A DNA stretch of 64,000 bases from Dermabacteraceae bacterium TAE3-ERU5. Its GTDB lineage: Bacteria; Actinomycetota; Actinomycetes; Actinomycetales; Dermabacteraceae. The stretch covers positions 1 through 64,000 of the forward strand of contig JAHUUK010000008.1 in assembly GCA_019218375.1 (NCBI GenBank), read 5' to 3'. Position 1 is the first letter of the stretch. Each line of letters begins with the position of its first letter. A program made the position numbers and the translations under genes. Below the pieces are notes generated by a model. That model did no database searches and was not told the DNA's origin. It saw nothing but the letters and a program-made list of their open reading frames with translations. Of this stretch, positions 17,713-26,854 are shown in pieces.

Positions 17713-19164
17713 TTATTTCCCCTCGCCGTTTTCCCGACTCTCGGCTGCTGCCTTGGCTGACGCGGTACCCGCCCGGCGCGCCTCGGTCCAGCCTTCGATA
17801 TTTCGTTGCCGTACCTCGTTGATGCCCAGGGCACCAGCGGGAACGTCCTCTCGCACCAGCGTTCCCGCGCCGGTTGCGCAGCCGTCTCCCAGGGTGACGG
17901 GCGCTACCAGCACGTTGTCGCTACCGACACGCACGTGCTTGCCGATCTTGGTGCGATGCTTATTGACCCCGTCGTAGTTAGCGACGATGGTGGCGGCACC
18001 GATGTTGGTGCCCTCGCCTACCTCGGCGTCGCCTACGTAGCTGAGGTGGGGAACCTTCGCGCCGTCACCGATGACGGCGTTCTTGGTTTCGCAGAAACCA
18101 CCGATCTTGCCCTTGCGGCCCAGTACGGTGCCGGGGCGCAGATAGGTGAACGGACCGACGGTAGCTTCGGGGCCGATTTGCGCCTGCACACCGTGCACGC
18201 GGGTCACGGTAGCGCCGTCGCCGACCTTCACGTCGGTCAGGGTGGAGTCCGGGCCGATCTCGCAGCCGGAGCCGATCTCACAGGCCCCGTTTAGCTGAAT
18301 GCCGGGCAGCAGCACGGTATCGCGGCCGATGGTGACGTCGCTGCCGATCCAGGTGGTGGCGGGATCGACCACGGTAACGCCCTCGCGCATGTGCTTTTCC
18401 ACGATGCGGCGGTTCATTTCCCGCCCCAGGGTGGCAAGCTGCACTTTGTCGTTCACGCCCTCCACCAGCAGGGCGTCAGAAATCGGCAGGGCGCCGACCT
18501 TGCCGCCCACCTCGCGGGCAATCGCGAGCACATCGGTCAGGTACATCTCGCCCTGCGCGTTATCGGTGCCGACCTTGCCCAGTGCGTCACGCAGCACCTG
18601 CAGGTCAAAAGCATAAATCCCCGAGTTCACCTCGTTGATAGCGAGCTGTTCGGGGGTTGCGTCCTTATGTTCCACGATGCCGGTGACCGCGTCACCATCG
18701 CGCAGAATGCGGCCGTAACCGGTGGCGTCATCGAGCAGGGCGGTGAGTACCGTGACGGCGTTGCCCGCCTCTTCGTGCGCAGAAACCAAGCCGTTCAGGG
18801 TATCGCCATCCAGCAGCGGCACATCGCCGTAGGTAACGAGGACGGTACCGTTCGCGGCTTTCACCTTTTCCAGACCGCACTGCACGGCGCGGCCGGTGCC
18901 GGGGATGTCATCCTGGTCAGCGATCAGCGCGTCAGCGGCAACGTCGGCCAGGTGGGAAACGACCTGTTCCCGCTCGTGACGCACAACTACCACCAGGTCG
19001 GCCGGGTTCACGGCCCGTGCCGCCTCAATCGCGTGATGCACCAAAGCGCGCCCACACATGGGGTGTAGCACTTTGGGGAGGGAGGACTTCATCCGGGTAC
19101 CTGCCCCCGCCGCGAGTACGACTACTCCGGCTAACTGGCTCGAGACGGAACTGGGCTCGCTCAT
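17713..19164 (-). CDS. glmU: Bifunctional UDP-GlcNAc pyrophosphorylase / GlcN-1-P acetyltransferase
   Basis: Catalyses the last two steps to UDP-GlcNAc for peptidoglycan. In the 483 residues, the N-terminal uridyltransferase has LAAGAGTRMKSSLPKVLHP (about 18-36) and VTYGDVPLLDGDT. From about 255 a left-handed beta-helix of hexapeptide repeats forms the acetyltransferase, with the catalytic-His region YVGDAEVGEGTNIGAATI. A short disordered Ala/Arg/Glu tail follows. It lies 40 bases downstream of tRNA-Gln on the same strand and upstream of prs. Confidence 0.97.
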   Translation of the reverse strand: MSEPSSVSSQLAGVVVLAAGAGTRMKSSLPKVLHPMCGRALVHHAIEAARAVNPADLVVVVRHEREQVVSHLADVAADALIADQDDIPGTGRAVQCGLEKVKAANGTVLVTYGDVPLLDGDTLNGLVSAHEEAGNAVTVLTALLDDATGYGRILRDGDAVTGIVEHKDATPEQLAINEVNSGIYAFDLQVLRDALGKVGTDNAQGEMYLTDVLAIAREVGGKVGALPISDALLVEGVNDKVQLATLGREMNRRIVEKHMREGVTVVDPATTWIGSDVTIGRDTVLLPGIQLNGACEIGSGCEIGPDSTLTDVKVGDGATVTRVHGVQAQIGPEATVGPFTYLRPGTVLGRKGKIGGFCETKNAVIGDGAKVPHLSYVGDAEVGEGTNIGAATIVANYDGVNKHRTKIGKHVRVGSDNVLVAPVTLGDGCATGAGTLVREDVPAGALGINEVRQRNIEGWTEARRAGTASAKAAAESRENGEGK

Positions 19165-19204
19165 GCGCTGCTCCTGCAGATAGACACCCCACTATTCGTG
19201 GTCG

Positions 19205-19276
19205 TTCCGCCACCAGGACTCGAACCTAGAACTTCAGAACCAAAATCTGAGGTGTTGCCAATTACACCATGGCGGA
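19205..19276 (-). tRNA. tRNA-Gln (anticodon TTG)
   Basis: A 72-base cloverleaf on the minus strand: acceptor TCCGCCA/TGGCGGA with discriminator A, D-loop ATTGG, anticodon loop TTTTGGT reading TTG, and T-arm AGGTTCGAGTCCT. CCA is not encoded. It is immediately upstream of glmU. Confidence 0.95.
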
Positions 19277-19337
19277 TTGTCCGCACCTAGGCCCGGACGC
19301 ACACAGCATTCTACCCCGACGTGTCAGACTTACGGGC

Positions 19338-19853
19338 ATGAGTAATGAGCCTTGCGCGCAGACCGACGAGGTCGACCGCATTATCTCCGCCTGGCACGGG
19401 GTGCGTCCCGACATGGATACCGCCCCGCTGGCCGTAGTTTCCCGTCTCACCAGGGTGAATCACCACATGGATGCCCTGCGTAAACAGGTGTTTAGCGAAT
19501 CCGGGCTGGAGCCGTGGGAGTTCGATGTGCTCTCCACGCTGCGTCGCGCCGGGGATGCTCACGAGATGACGCCGGGCGATCTCACACGCGAAACCCTTGT
19601 GACAAGCGGCACAATGACCGTGCGAGTGGCGAAACTGGCAAAGCGCGGCCTGATCGTGCGCCTGCCCGATCCCGAAGACGGCAGGGGCGCCATCGTGCGG
19701 CTGCTGCCCGACGGCGTGGAGCTGGTAGATAAAGCCATGGAGCGGCTGCTGGAGCGCGAACAGGAAATGCTGCGCGACCTCTCCCCCGCAGAACGCGCGA
19801 GCCTTGCCGCGTCCCTGCGCGTCTTGCTGCTGTCCCTGAACGAAGAACGGTAA
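19338..19853 (+). CDS. MarR-family transcriptional regulator
   Basis: Winged-helix repressor of 171 residues. The core has a dimerisation helix at the N-terminus, a recognition region around LTRETLVTSGTMTVRVAKL, and a wing with LPDPEDGRGAIVRL, the classic MarR basic/acidic beta-hairpin. The start ATG at 19338 lies outside the divergent tRNA-Gln; a longer frame would read into the tRNA. The gene ends 10 bases before an ABC-F gene with a good SD between them, so the two are co-transcribed and the regulator may respond to a drug or metabolite linked to that ATPase. The ligand is unknown. Confidence 0.88.
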   Translation: MSNEPCAQTDEVDRIISAWHGVRPDMDTAPLAVVSRLTRVNHHMDALRKQVFSESGLEPWEFDVLSTLRRAGDAHEMTPGDLTRETLVTSGTMTVRVAKLAKRGLIVRLPDPEDGRGAIVRLLPDGVELVDKAMERLLEREQEMLRDLSPAERASLAASLRVLLLSLNEER

Positions 19854-19863
19854 AAGGAGAAAA

Positions 19864-21648
19864 GTGGCGCACCTACTCGGGGCACACGAAGTCCATCTGG
19901 CGCACCCGAACCGGGTGCTGCTCGATTCGGTCACGCTCGGCGTGAACGAGGGCGACCGGATCGGCGTCGTCGGCCGTAATGGCGATGGCAAATCCACCCT
20001 GCTGCGCATCCTGGCGGGAGTGCAGCAGCCCGACAGCGGCCGGGTCACGGTGCGCGGCGGCGTACGGGTGGGCATGCTGCGTCAGGAAGACACGGCGGAA
20101 CCCGGCGTGAGCATCAAACGCGCCGTGGTCGGGGACGTTCCCGACCACGTCTGGGCTTCGAACCCGCTGGTACGCGACGTGCTTGAGGGGCTGCTCGGGG
20201 ACCTCGACCTCGAAGCAGAACTGGCGTCCCTTTCCGGCGGGCAGCTGCGCCGCGTGCACCTGGCGGCGCTGCTTGCGGGCGATGATGACGTGCTTTTCCT
20301 AGACGAGCCGACCAACCACCTGGACATGGAGGGCATCGCCTGGCTCGCCGCGCACCTGAAAAAGCGCTGGCCCGCTAACGCGGGTGGCCTGGTGGTGGTC
20401 ACCCACGACCGCTGGTTCCTGGACGAGGTATGCACGGATACCTGGGAAGTGCACGATGGCATCGTGGAGCCTTTCGAGGGCGGTTACGCCGCCTACGTGC
20501 TGCAGCGGGTAGAGCGCGACCGCCAGGCCGCCGCGAGCGAAGCGAAGCGGCAAAACCTGATGCGCAAGGAACTGGCCTGGCTGCGCCGGGGCGCGCCCGC
20601 GCGCACCTCGAAGCCGAAGTTCCGCATCGACGCCGCCAACGCGCTGATCGCGAACGAACCGCCGGTGCGCGACACCGTGGAGCTGACCAAGCTCGCCACC
20701 AGCCGCCTGGGCCGTGACGTGGTGGACTTCAAGGCGGTCAGCAAAAGCTACGACCGCCCGGTTTTACGGGATGTAGAAATTTCGATCGGCCCCGGCCAGC
20801 GGATCGGGATACTCGGCCAAAACGGTGCCGGAAAGTCCACTTTCCTGAAGCTGGTGACGGGCGAGGAACAGCCCACCGAGGGCCGTGTGAAGCGCGGCAA
20901 AACCGTGCAGATTAGTTCGCTTAGCCAGCGCCTGGAGGGCCTGGAGCCGTATCTGGGCCGCAAGCTGCGCGACGTGATAGCCGACTATCGCACCAGTTAC
21001 AGCGCGGGTAAGGACGAGCTGACGCCGGGGCAGCTGCTGGAGCGCCTGGGATTCACCAGCGCGCACCTGTCGGCGCCCGTAGCGGAGCTTTCCGGCGGCC
21101 AAAAACGCCGCCTAGAGCTGCTGCTCACCCTGCTTGACGAGCCGAACGTGCTGATCCTGGACGAGCCGACCAACGACATGGATACCGACATGCTGGCCGC
21201 CGTCGAGGACCTGCTCGACACCTGGCCCGGCACCCTGCTGGTGGTGTCCCACGACCGTTACCTGACCGAACGCGTCACGGACGATCAGTACGCCGTCATC
21301 GACGGCCGCCTGCGCCACCTGCCGGGAGGCGTAGATGAATACCTGCGGCTACGTGCGAAACAGGACGAGGCGGCGCAGTCCAAGCCCGCCGCTCCCCCTG
21401 CCCAGGCAAGCGCATCCGGGGGCCTTAGCGGGGCCCAGCGGCGCAGCGCGGAAAAGGAGCTATCCGCCGCCGAACGCCGCATGGAGAAGCTGTCGGCGCA
21501 GATCGAAAAAGCCAACACCGCCATGGCCGACATCGACCCGTCGGATTTCACCGCGCTGCAGCAGGCCGCGGCGAAGGTGCGGGAGATGGAAGACGAGGTA
21601 GCTTCCCTGGAGGAGCGCTGGCTGGAGCTGTCTGAACAGCTCGGCTAG
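19864..21648 (+). CDS. ABC-F family ATPase (Uup-like)
   Basis: Soluble protein of 594 residues with two ABC nucleotide-binding domains and no membrane segments, as in ABC-F ribosome-associated factors. Domain 1 has VVGRNGDGKST and LSGGQLRRVHLA; domain 2 has ILGQNGAGKST and LSGGQKRRLELL. A linker helix region lies between them, and an Ala/Glu-rich coiled coil (about 530-594) ends the protein, resembling Uup. Family roles include translation-factor activity and, for some members, ribosome protection from antibiotics. A GTG start with AAGGAGAAAA in front follows the MarR gene by 10 bases. Confidence 0.88.
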   Translation: MAHLLGAHEVHLAHPNRVLLDSVTLGVNEGDRIGVVGRNGDGKSTLLRILAGVQQPDSGRVTVRGGVRVGMLRQEDTAEPGVSIKRAVVGDVPDHVWASNPLVRDVLEGLLGDLDLEAELASLSGGQLRRVHLAALLAGDDDVLFLDEPTNHLDMEGIAWLAAHLKKRWPANAGGLVVVTHDRWFLDEVCTDTWEVHDGIVEPFEGGYAAYVLQRVERDRQAAASEAKRQNLMRKELAWLRRGAPARTSKPKFRIDAANALIANEPPVRDTVELTKLATSRLGRDVVDFKAVSKSYDRPVLRDVEISIGPGQRIGILGQNGAGKSTFLKLVTGEEQPTEGRVKRGKTVQISSLSQRLEGLEPYLGRKLRDVIADYRTSYSAGKDELTPGQLLERLGFTSAHLSAPVAELSGGQKRRLELLLTLLDEPNVLILDEPTNDMDTDMLAAVEDLLDTWPGTLLVVSHDRYLTERVTDDQYAVIDGRLRHLPGGVDEYLRLRAKQDEAAQSKPAAPPAQASASGGLSGAQRRSAEKELSAAERRMEKLSAQIEKANTAMADIDPSDFTALQQAAAKVREMEDEVASLEERWLELSEQLG

Positions 21649-21670
21649 GCACTCCCCCATCAGGGCAAAC

Positions 21671-21724
21671 AAAAGGCCGGGGTGGCCGCTCTCCGTATTT
21701 GGGAGGCGACCACCCCGGCCTTTT
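21671..21724. terminator. Bidirectional intrinsic terminator
   Basis: AAAAGGCCGGGGTGG...CCACCCCGGCCTTTT is a 15-bp perfect stem with A/T flanks on both sides, between convergent ABC-F and sugar permease genes. Confidence 0.88.
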
Positions 21725-21733
21725 AGTTGGGAT

Positions 21734-22543
21734 CTACTTAACCGCGCCCGTCAGGCCTTCCGCGAAGGAACGCTGCAGGACCAGGAACACGATCATGGCC
21801 GGGAGGGACGACACCAGCACGGCCAGCATCAGCATGCCGTAGTCGGTGACGTAACCGGCGCTGAGGTTAGAGATCAGCATCGGCAGGGTCTGGTAGGCGT
21901 TGTCTACCAGGATTACCTTGGGCCAGAGGAAGTTGTTCCAGGCGGTCATGAAGGTGATTACCGCTGCGGCCGCGTAGGTCGATTTCATGGTGGGTAGGAA
22001 GATCGTGAAGAAGATCTTCAGCTCACCGAGGCCATCGATACGCGCCGCCTCCAGGATCGAATGCGGGAAGGACCGCGCCGACTGCCTAAACAGCAGGATA
22101 AGGAACGGCGTGGAGATCGCCGGGGCAACCACCGCGAGGGTCGAATTAACGAACCCGGCCTGCGAGAACAGCTGGAACAGCGGAATCATCGTGGCCGCGA
22201 ACGGAATCATCATCGCAAGCAGCAGGATCTTCATGACGAAGTCCTTGCGCTTGGAGTGGAACACCTCAAAGCCGTAACCGGCAATGGAGCAGATAATCAG
22301 CGCCCCCACCGTGGTGACGATGGCATTTACCGCCGAATGGTAGAAAGCCGCACCCAGGTTTTGCGAGGCAAGCAGGTTGTTCAGGTTTTCCATCAGGTGG
22401 CCGCCGGGAAGCAGCCGTGAGGAAAGCACGTCCTGAGAGGTGTTGGTGGCGGATACCGCCATGAAGTAAAGCGGGAAGATGCTGAACGCCGCGAACACGG
22501 TCAGGATCGCGTACTGCGGCACCATGCGCATTTTGTTAGTCAC
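21734..22543 (-). CDS. Carbohydrate ABC transporter permease, MalG type
   Basis: Inner-membrane permease of 269 residues with six predicted membrane segments. The EAA loop that contacts the ATPase is visible around EAARIDGLGELKIFFTIFLP. It belongs to the CUT1 sugar importer type. It overlaps the upstream permease gene by 8 bases, so the two subunits are translationally coupled. No ATP-binding subunit is encoded nearby, so a shared MsiK-like ATPase elsewhere is the likely partner (inference). Substrate cannot be read from sequence. Confidence 0.9.
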   Translation of the reverse strand: MTNKMRMVPQYAILTVFAAFSIFPLYFMAVSATNTSQDVLSSRLLPGGHLMENLNNLLASQNLGAAFYHSAVNAIVTTVGALIICSIAGYGFEVFHSKRKDFVMKILLLAMMIPFAATMIPLFQLFSQAGFVNSTLAVVAPAISTPFLILLFRQSARSFPHSILEAARIDGLGELKIFFTIFLPTMKSTYAAAAVITFMTAWNNFLWPKVILVDNAYQTLPMLISNLSAGYVTDYGMLMLAVLVSSLPAMIVFLVLQRSFAEGLTGAVK

Positions 22544-23471
22544 GCTTATCGCCTACTTTCATCTGGATCAGCGCCAGCACTGCCACCAGGATCAGGATTA
22601 TGTAAGAGATCGCCGAGGCGTAGCCGAAGTTCGGGTTGTTTTCGAACGAAACCTTGTACAGGTAGTGCGAAACCGACATCGAGGTGTAGGCCGGACCACC
22701 CTGGGTCAGGTTGAAGGATTCGTCGAACAGCTGCAGGGTGCCGTTGGTCGACATGATCGCGGTAAGCAGGATCATCGGCTTGAGCTGCGGCACGATCACG
22801 TACCAGAAGGTTTTGAAACTATTGGCGCCGTCGATCTTCGCGGCTTCGATGGTGGACGGGTCAATGTTTTGCAAACCGGCCAGGAAGAAGATCATGTTGT
22901 AGCCGGTCCAACGCCAGAGCAGACCGAGGATCAGCACGAAGCGTGCGGTGCCGGTCTGCGCCAGCCAGCGCACCGGCTCATCGATCAGGTGCATGCTCAT
23001 CAACATGTCGTTGATGAAGCCGTTATCCGCGAACAGGGTGCGGAACACCAGCGAATAGGAAACCAGGGAGACAGCGCAGGGAAGGAAGATCGCCGTGCGC
23101 CAAAAGCCCTTTAACTTGAGGCGCGGGTTATTCAGGATCACCGCCAGCACGATCGCTATCGTCAGCATGATCGGCACCTGGATGATCAGGTAAATGAACG
23201 TGTTCCCCAGCGTGAGGTGGAACAGTTCGTCGTCGATTAGGCGTTCGTAGTTGTACCAAAGCGGATCGGCAAAGTTCAGGTTGGCTCCGCGCCCGGTTTT
23301 CAGGGAAAGGAGCGCGGCCTGCAGCATCGGCCAAAAGCTCATTACACAGATCAGCAGGGCGGCGGGGATCAGAAATGCCCAGCCTGTCAGGCTGCGGCGG
23401 CGCTCTCCACTCAGGCGATCACGCGTCCTTGCGCCTTCGGTGGGAGCCCCCTTTACGGAAAGGGAAGTCAT
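22536..23471 (-). CDS. Carbohydrate ABC transporter permease, MalF type
   Basis: The first CUT1 permease subunit, 311 residues, with a cytosolic N-terminus, about six membrane segments and the EAA loop at EAAKIDGANSFKTFWYVIVP. I chose the ATG at 23471 because AAAGGAA precedes it; a longer start would read into the intercistronic stem-loop. It lies between the binding-protein gene and the second permease gene. Confidence 0.9.
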   Translation of the reverse strand: MTSLSVKGAPTEGARTRDRLSGERRRSLTGWAFLIPAALLICVMSFWPMLQAALLSLKTGRGANLNFADPLWYNYERLIDDELFHLTLGNTFIYLIIQVPIMLTIAIVLAVILNNPRLKLKGFWRTAIFLPCAVSLVSYSLVFRTLFADNGFINDMLMSMHLIDEPVRWLAQTGTARFVLILGLLWRWTGYNMIFFLAGLQNIDPSTIEAAKIDGANSFKTFWYVIVPQLKPMILLTAIMSTNGTLQLFDESFNLTQGGPAYTSMSVSHYLYKVSFENNPNFGYASAISYIILILVAVLALIQMKVGDKRD

Positions 23472-23499
23472 GAAAGGTTCCTTTGCTAGGAGTTCGTAC

Positions 23500-23528
23500 G
23501 GTTGGCCGGGGCATTGCCCCGGCCAACC
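23500..23528 (-). other. Intercistronic stem-loop between binding protein and permease genes
   Basis: GGTTGGCCGGGGC-ATT-GCCCCGGCCAACC is a perfect 13-bp stem with a 3-base loop and no T-run after it. Its place between a highly needed binding protein and its permeases fits an mRNA-stability or partial-attenuation element, as known for malE-malF type operons. Confidence 0.65.
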
Positions 23529-23563
23529 ACACACCGCATGTAGCTAGCGGGCGACTTTGCCGC

Positions 23564-24868
23564 CTACTTCATTGCGAATTCGACGTTCTTCTGAGCTTCG
23601 TCAAGCGCCTGCGCGATCGGCGCACCGTTGACTACCTTGGTGATGGCCGCGCTTACCGCGTCACGGCCCTCGTAGAAGTAGACGCCGGTGTTGGCGGTGG
23701 GAACCTTCGTGCCGTATTCCACTACCTCGGAGTAGATCGGCTGTCCGCCGAAGAACGGCTGCGGTTCCTCGTAAACCTTCGACTTACCGGCCGGCTCCCA
23801 GTTAGCGATAGCGCCGGAGGTCGGCAGGATCGTGTCGTAGAACTCGGTCGAACCGGCGAAGGTTTCGCGCAGGAAGTCCTGCGCGAGGCTCTTGTTTGCC
23901 TTCGAGCTGACGGCCCAGGACGAGCCACCGTTGGTGGTGTAGTTGGTCGCGCCGGAAACACCGTTGAGCGAAGGCACGTTGGTGATGCGCCACTTGCCTT
24001 CCTGGTCCTTCGCCGTCTGGATGGAGCCGACGATCCAGACGCCGTTCATGACGCCCGCGATGTTGCCGGAAACAAAGCCACCAACGTATTCGTCCCAGGC
24101 ATTGACCTGTACCAGAACGCCTTCCTTCATGGCCTTCACGTAGGTTTCGATCGCCTTGATCAGGGTTTCGTTACCCGCGATGGTGGGCTTGCCGTCCTTG
24201 TCGAACAGGGATGCTCCGGCGGACTGCATCATCATCATGATGAGGTCAGAGTTCGCGGCGTTGGTGGCGATCATCGGGTGGCCGGTCTTTTCCTTTACGA
24301 CCTTGCCCTTGGCGATGTAATCGTCCCAGGTAATGTTCGTGAAGTCTTCGATCTTGAAGCCCGCGGCCTCCAGGTAATCGACGCGCAGCGCGTTAATCGC
24401 GGTGCCGGAATCGAACGGAAGACCGAAGTGCTTGCCGTTGATCGTCGAGTAGTCCTCAACCGCCTTCGGGAACTGCCCAAAATCGACCTTCGAATCTTCA
24501 AAGTCGGCAAACAGTTCGGGGTAGTTCGTGACGTTCTTCTGGAATGCGTTGTTCTGCATCAAGAAGATGTCGGGCAGGCCATCGAGCTGGCCGGACTGCG
24601 CCATCGTGGTCAGCTTGGTCTGAACATCGTCCCAGGCGATTTCGGAAATGTTGAGGGAGAAGTCGGGGTTCTTCTGCTTGAAGATTTTCTCGGCTTCCTT
24701 CAGGGCGTAAATGTTGAACTGCGGGTCCCACGCCCAAACGGTCAGGGTGTTGCCGGTGCGTTCTCCACCTCCGGAGGAGCTGCCACCGTTCGAGCCGCAC
24801 GCCGTGGCAGACAGTGCGACCGTCCCTGCAAGGGCGCCGAGCATGAGATTCCTGCGACTAACGATCAC
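23564..24868 (-). CDS. Extracellular solute-binding lipoprotein of a sugar ABC importer
   Basis: A 434-residue family-1 binding protein. The N-terminus has twin Arg (SRRNLMLG) and a lipobox-like SATAC, so it should be exported and lipid-anchored; a Gly/Ser linker follows. The mature part has the typical VWAWDPQF strand and the two-lobed fold. The GTG at 24868 is chosen because GAAGGAG lies 5 bases upstream; an ATG ten codons earlier would place that SD inside the gene. It is the first gene of the importer operon. An imperfect AACCG...CGGTT dyad at 24984-25003 upstream could be an operator, but this is weak. Confidence 0.92.
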   Translation of the reverse strand: MIVSRRNLMLGALAGTVALSATACGSNGGSSSGGGERTGNTLTVWAWDPQFNIYALKEAEKIFKQKNPDFSLNISEIAWDDVQTKLTTMAQSGQLDGLPDIFLMQNNAFQKNVTNYPELFADFEDSKVDFGQFPKAVEDYSTINGKHFGLPFDSGTAINALRVDYLEAAGFKIEDFTNITWDDYIAKGKVVKEKTGHPMIATNAANSDLIMMMMQSAGASLFDKDGKPTIAGNETLIKAIETYVKAMKEGVLVQVNAWDEYVGGFVSGNIAGVMNGVWIVGSIQTAKDQEGKWRITNVPSLNGVSGATNYTTNGGSSWAVSSKANKSLAQDFLRETFAGSTEFYDTILPTSGAIANWEPAGKSKVYEEPQPFFGGQPIYSEVVEYGTKVPTANTGVYFYEGRDAVSAAITKVVNGAPIAQALDEAQKNVEFAMK

Positions 24869-25040
24869 TGTTACTCCTTCGTAGGTGATTCGCTCCACCG
24901 ATCTGCTTCCAACGGCAGAGCTACCGAGAAACCATTGCGGTCATGTGAAGCGTAACACTATTAGGGTAGGAGTGCCGAGAAGGAACCGATTAGTTTGACG
25001 GTTTAACATACGGGTGGCGAAGTTCGCTCCCACCCAGGCC

Positions 25041-25973
25041 TCAAGCCAGGGGGCCTGCAACCCCGCCCGTTACGGGAATCGCCGCCAGACCCGCCGCAAA
25101 ACAGAAATCAGCCAGCGCCGCCGCTTCCGCTTCCCCTTCCGCCAATGCCATCACGGTGGGCCCGGATCCGGAAACGAGCACTCCCAGCGCTCCCCCGGCG
25201 CGCAGGGTTTCCAGTACCTCGCGCAGCGGCGGATGCAGCGCCAGCGCGCTTTCTTGCAGGTCGTTGCGCAGCAGTTTGCCAACCCTGTGCGGGTCCCCCT
25301 CGGCAATGGCCGACAGCAGCTCACGCTCTACTTGCGGCGCGCGGCGATCGGCGCTTCCCGGCAGGACGGTGTTTTCCGACAGGGTGCTTTCCGACAGGAC
25401 ATCGAAATGCCGATACACCTCGGGAGTAGCTAGTTTGGCCGCCGACGGCACGAGCACCCAGTGCAGCGTGCCCGCCGCAGGCAGAGGCGTAAGCACATCG
25501 CCGTAGCGGGTGCCCAGCATGGTCTTGCCGTGCAGGCAGAACGGCACGTCGGCCCCGAGTTGCGCGGCAAGCAGGGTCAATTCCTCGCTACTTACCGACA
25601 ACCCCCACAGTTCGTTCAGGGCGCATAGCGCGGCGGCGGCGTCCGCAGAGCCGCCCCCCATCCCGCCCGCCACAGGAACTGTCTTAGCGATTGCCAGGCG
25701 GGCGCCGTAGGTAACCCCGCAGTGCTTTTGCAAGAGCCGGGCCGCACGGCTAACCAGATTGCTTTCGTCGCAGGGAACAAGTTCGCTATCGCGCCCCGAT
25801 ACCGAAATAGCTAGCGTCCCCTCCGGCGCCGCAGAAGCGGTGACCGTTTCGTAAAGAGACACGGCCTGAAACACCGTCTCCAGCGGGTGGTAGCCGCGCT
25901 CGTCCACGGGCCCCACCCGCAGCGAGAGGTTCACTTTTCCGGGCGCACTGACCCTAACTTCGCGACTTTCCAT
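25041..25973 (-). CDS. ispE: 4-diphosphocytidyl-2-C-methyl-D-erythritol kinase
   Basis: GHMP kinase of the MEP isoprenoid pathway, phosphorylating CDP-ME. The 310 residues have APGKVNLSLRVGP near the start with the catalytic Lys, the GHMP ATP loop PVAGGMGGGSADAAAAL, and VSGSGPTVMAL near the C-terminus. It starts 5 bases after the ksgA stop and closes the tatD-ksgA-ispE operon, and would supply isoprenoid precursors for menaquinone and lipid carriers. Confidence 0.96.
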   Translation of the reverse strand: MESREVRVSAPGKVNLSLRVGPVDERGYHPLETVFQAVSLYETVTASAAPEGTLAISVSGRDSELVPCDESNLVSRAARLLQKHCGVTYGARLAIAKTVPVAGGMGGGSADAAAALCALNELWGLSVSSEELTLLAAQLGADVPFCLHGKTMLGTRYGDVLTPLPAAGTLHWVLVPSAAKLATPEVYRHFDVLSESTLSENTVLPGSADRRAPQVERELLSAIAEGDPHRVGKLLRNDLQESALALHPPLREVLETLRAGGALGVLVSGSGPTVMALAEGEAEAAALADFCFAAGLAAIPVTGGVAGPLA

Positions 25974-25978
25974 ACCCG

Positions 25979-26854
25979 TTAGCCAACCCGTTTACGGGCC
26001 TCAGCGCAAACCGCGACGAAATCGGCGATTGTCAGCGTCTCGCCGCGCCGCGCCGGGTCTATTCCGGCGCCGCGCAGCAGTTCTTCAGCGCGCGCCGGAC
26101 TACCGGCCCAGCCCGCCAGTGCGGCGCGCAGCGTTTTGCGCCGCTGCGCGAATGCCGCATCAATCGCGGCGAAAACCTCTTCCCTGGCGATCCCCTCCGG
26201 GTAGGGCTGCGCGCCTTCTTCCCAGCGGGTCAGGCGCACCAGTGCGGAATCGACGTTCGGCACCGGCCAAAACACCTGGCGCGAAATCTTGCCCGCCTTT
26301 TCGCAGCTGCCAAACCAGGATGCCTTCACGCTGGGTGCGCCGTAAATGCGCGAACCGGGGTTGGCCGCGAGCCTGTCGGCCACCTCCATCTGCACCATCA
26401 CCAGCACCTTTTCCAGCTGAGGAAAGCGCCCGAGCAGGGTAAGCACGATGGGCGTGGCCACGTTGTAGGGCAGGTTCGCCACCAGCGCGGTGGGCTGGCG
26501 CCCATCGGGCAGCGTGGGCAGTTCGGTGACCTGCAGAGCGTCCGCGTGCATCACGCTGAGCCTGCCCTCGGCGATACCGCGTTCTGCGGCGGTCTGCGGC
26601 AGCAGAGGTGCTAGCACCGGATCGAGTTCAATCGCCACCACGTCGGCACCCGCGGCAAGCAGCCCGAAAGTGAGCGAGCCGAGGCCGGGCCCGACCTCCA
26701 GCACCACATCGCCTTCCTTCACGCCGGCCTTCGCGACGATGGAACGCACCGTGTTGCCGTCGAGCAGGAAGTTTTGCCCCAGCTTTTTGGTGGGGCTAAC
26801 GCCGGCTTTTTCGGCGAGCGCGCGGATATCTACCGCGCTGAGCAGATCAGACAC
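25979..26854 (-). CDS. ksgA: 16S rRNA (A1518/A1519) dimethyltransferase
   Basis: KsgA/RsmA dimethylates two adjacent adenines near the 3' end of 16S rRNA during 30S maturation. The 291 residues have [14 protein letters not shown], the SAM motif [12 protein letters not shown], the catalytic-type [10 protein letters not shown] and a family C-terminal helical domain. It overlaps the tatD stop by 8 bases, implying coupled translation. Confidence 0.96.
   Translation of the reverse strand: MSDLLSAVDIRALAEKAGVSPTKKLGQNFLLDGNTVRSIVAKAGVKEGDVVLEVGPGLGSLTFGLLAAGADVVAIELDPVLAPLLPQTAAERGIAEGRLSVMHADALQVTELPTLPDGRQPTALVANLPYNVATPIVLTLLGRFPQLEKVLVMVQMEVADRLAANPGSRIYGAPSVKASWFGSCEKAGKISRQVFWPVPNVDSALVRLTRWEEGAQPYPEGIAREEVFAAIDAAFAQRRKTLRAALAGWAGSPARAEELLRGAGIDPARRGETLTIADFVAVCAEARKRVG

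Noticed and set aside
19269-19337. Longer start for the MarR regulator
   Set aside because: It would lie inside the tRNA-Gln gene on the opposite strand.
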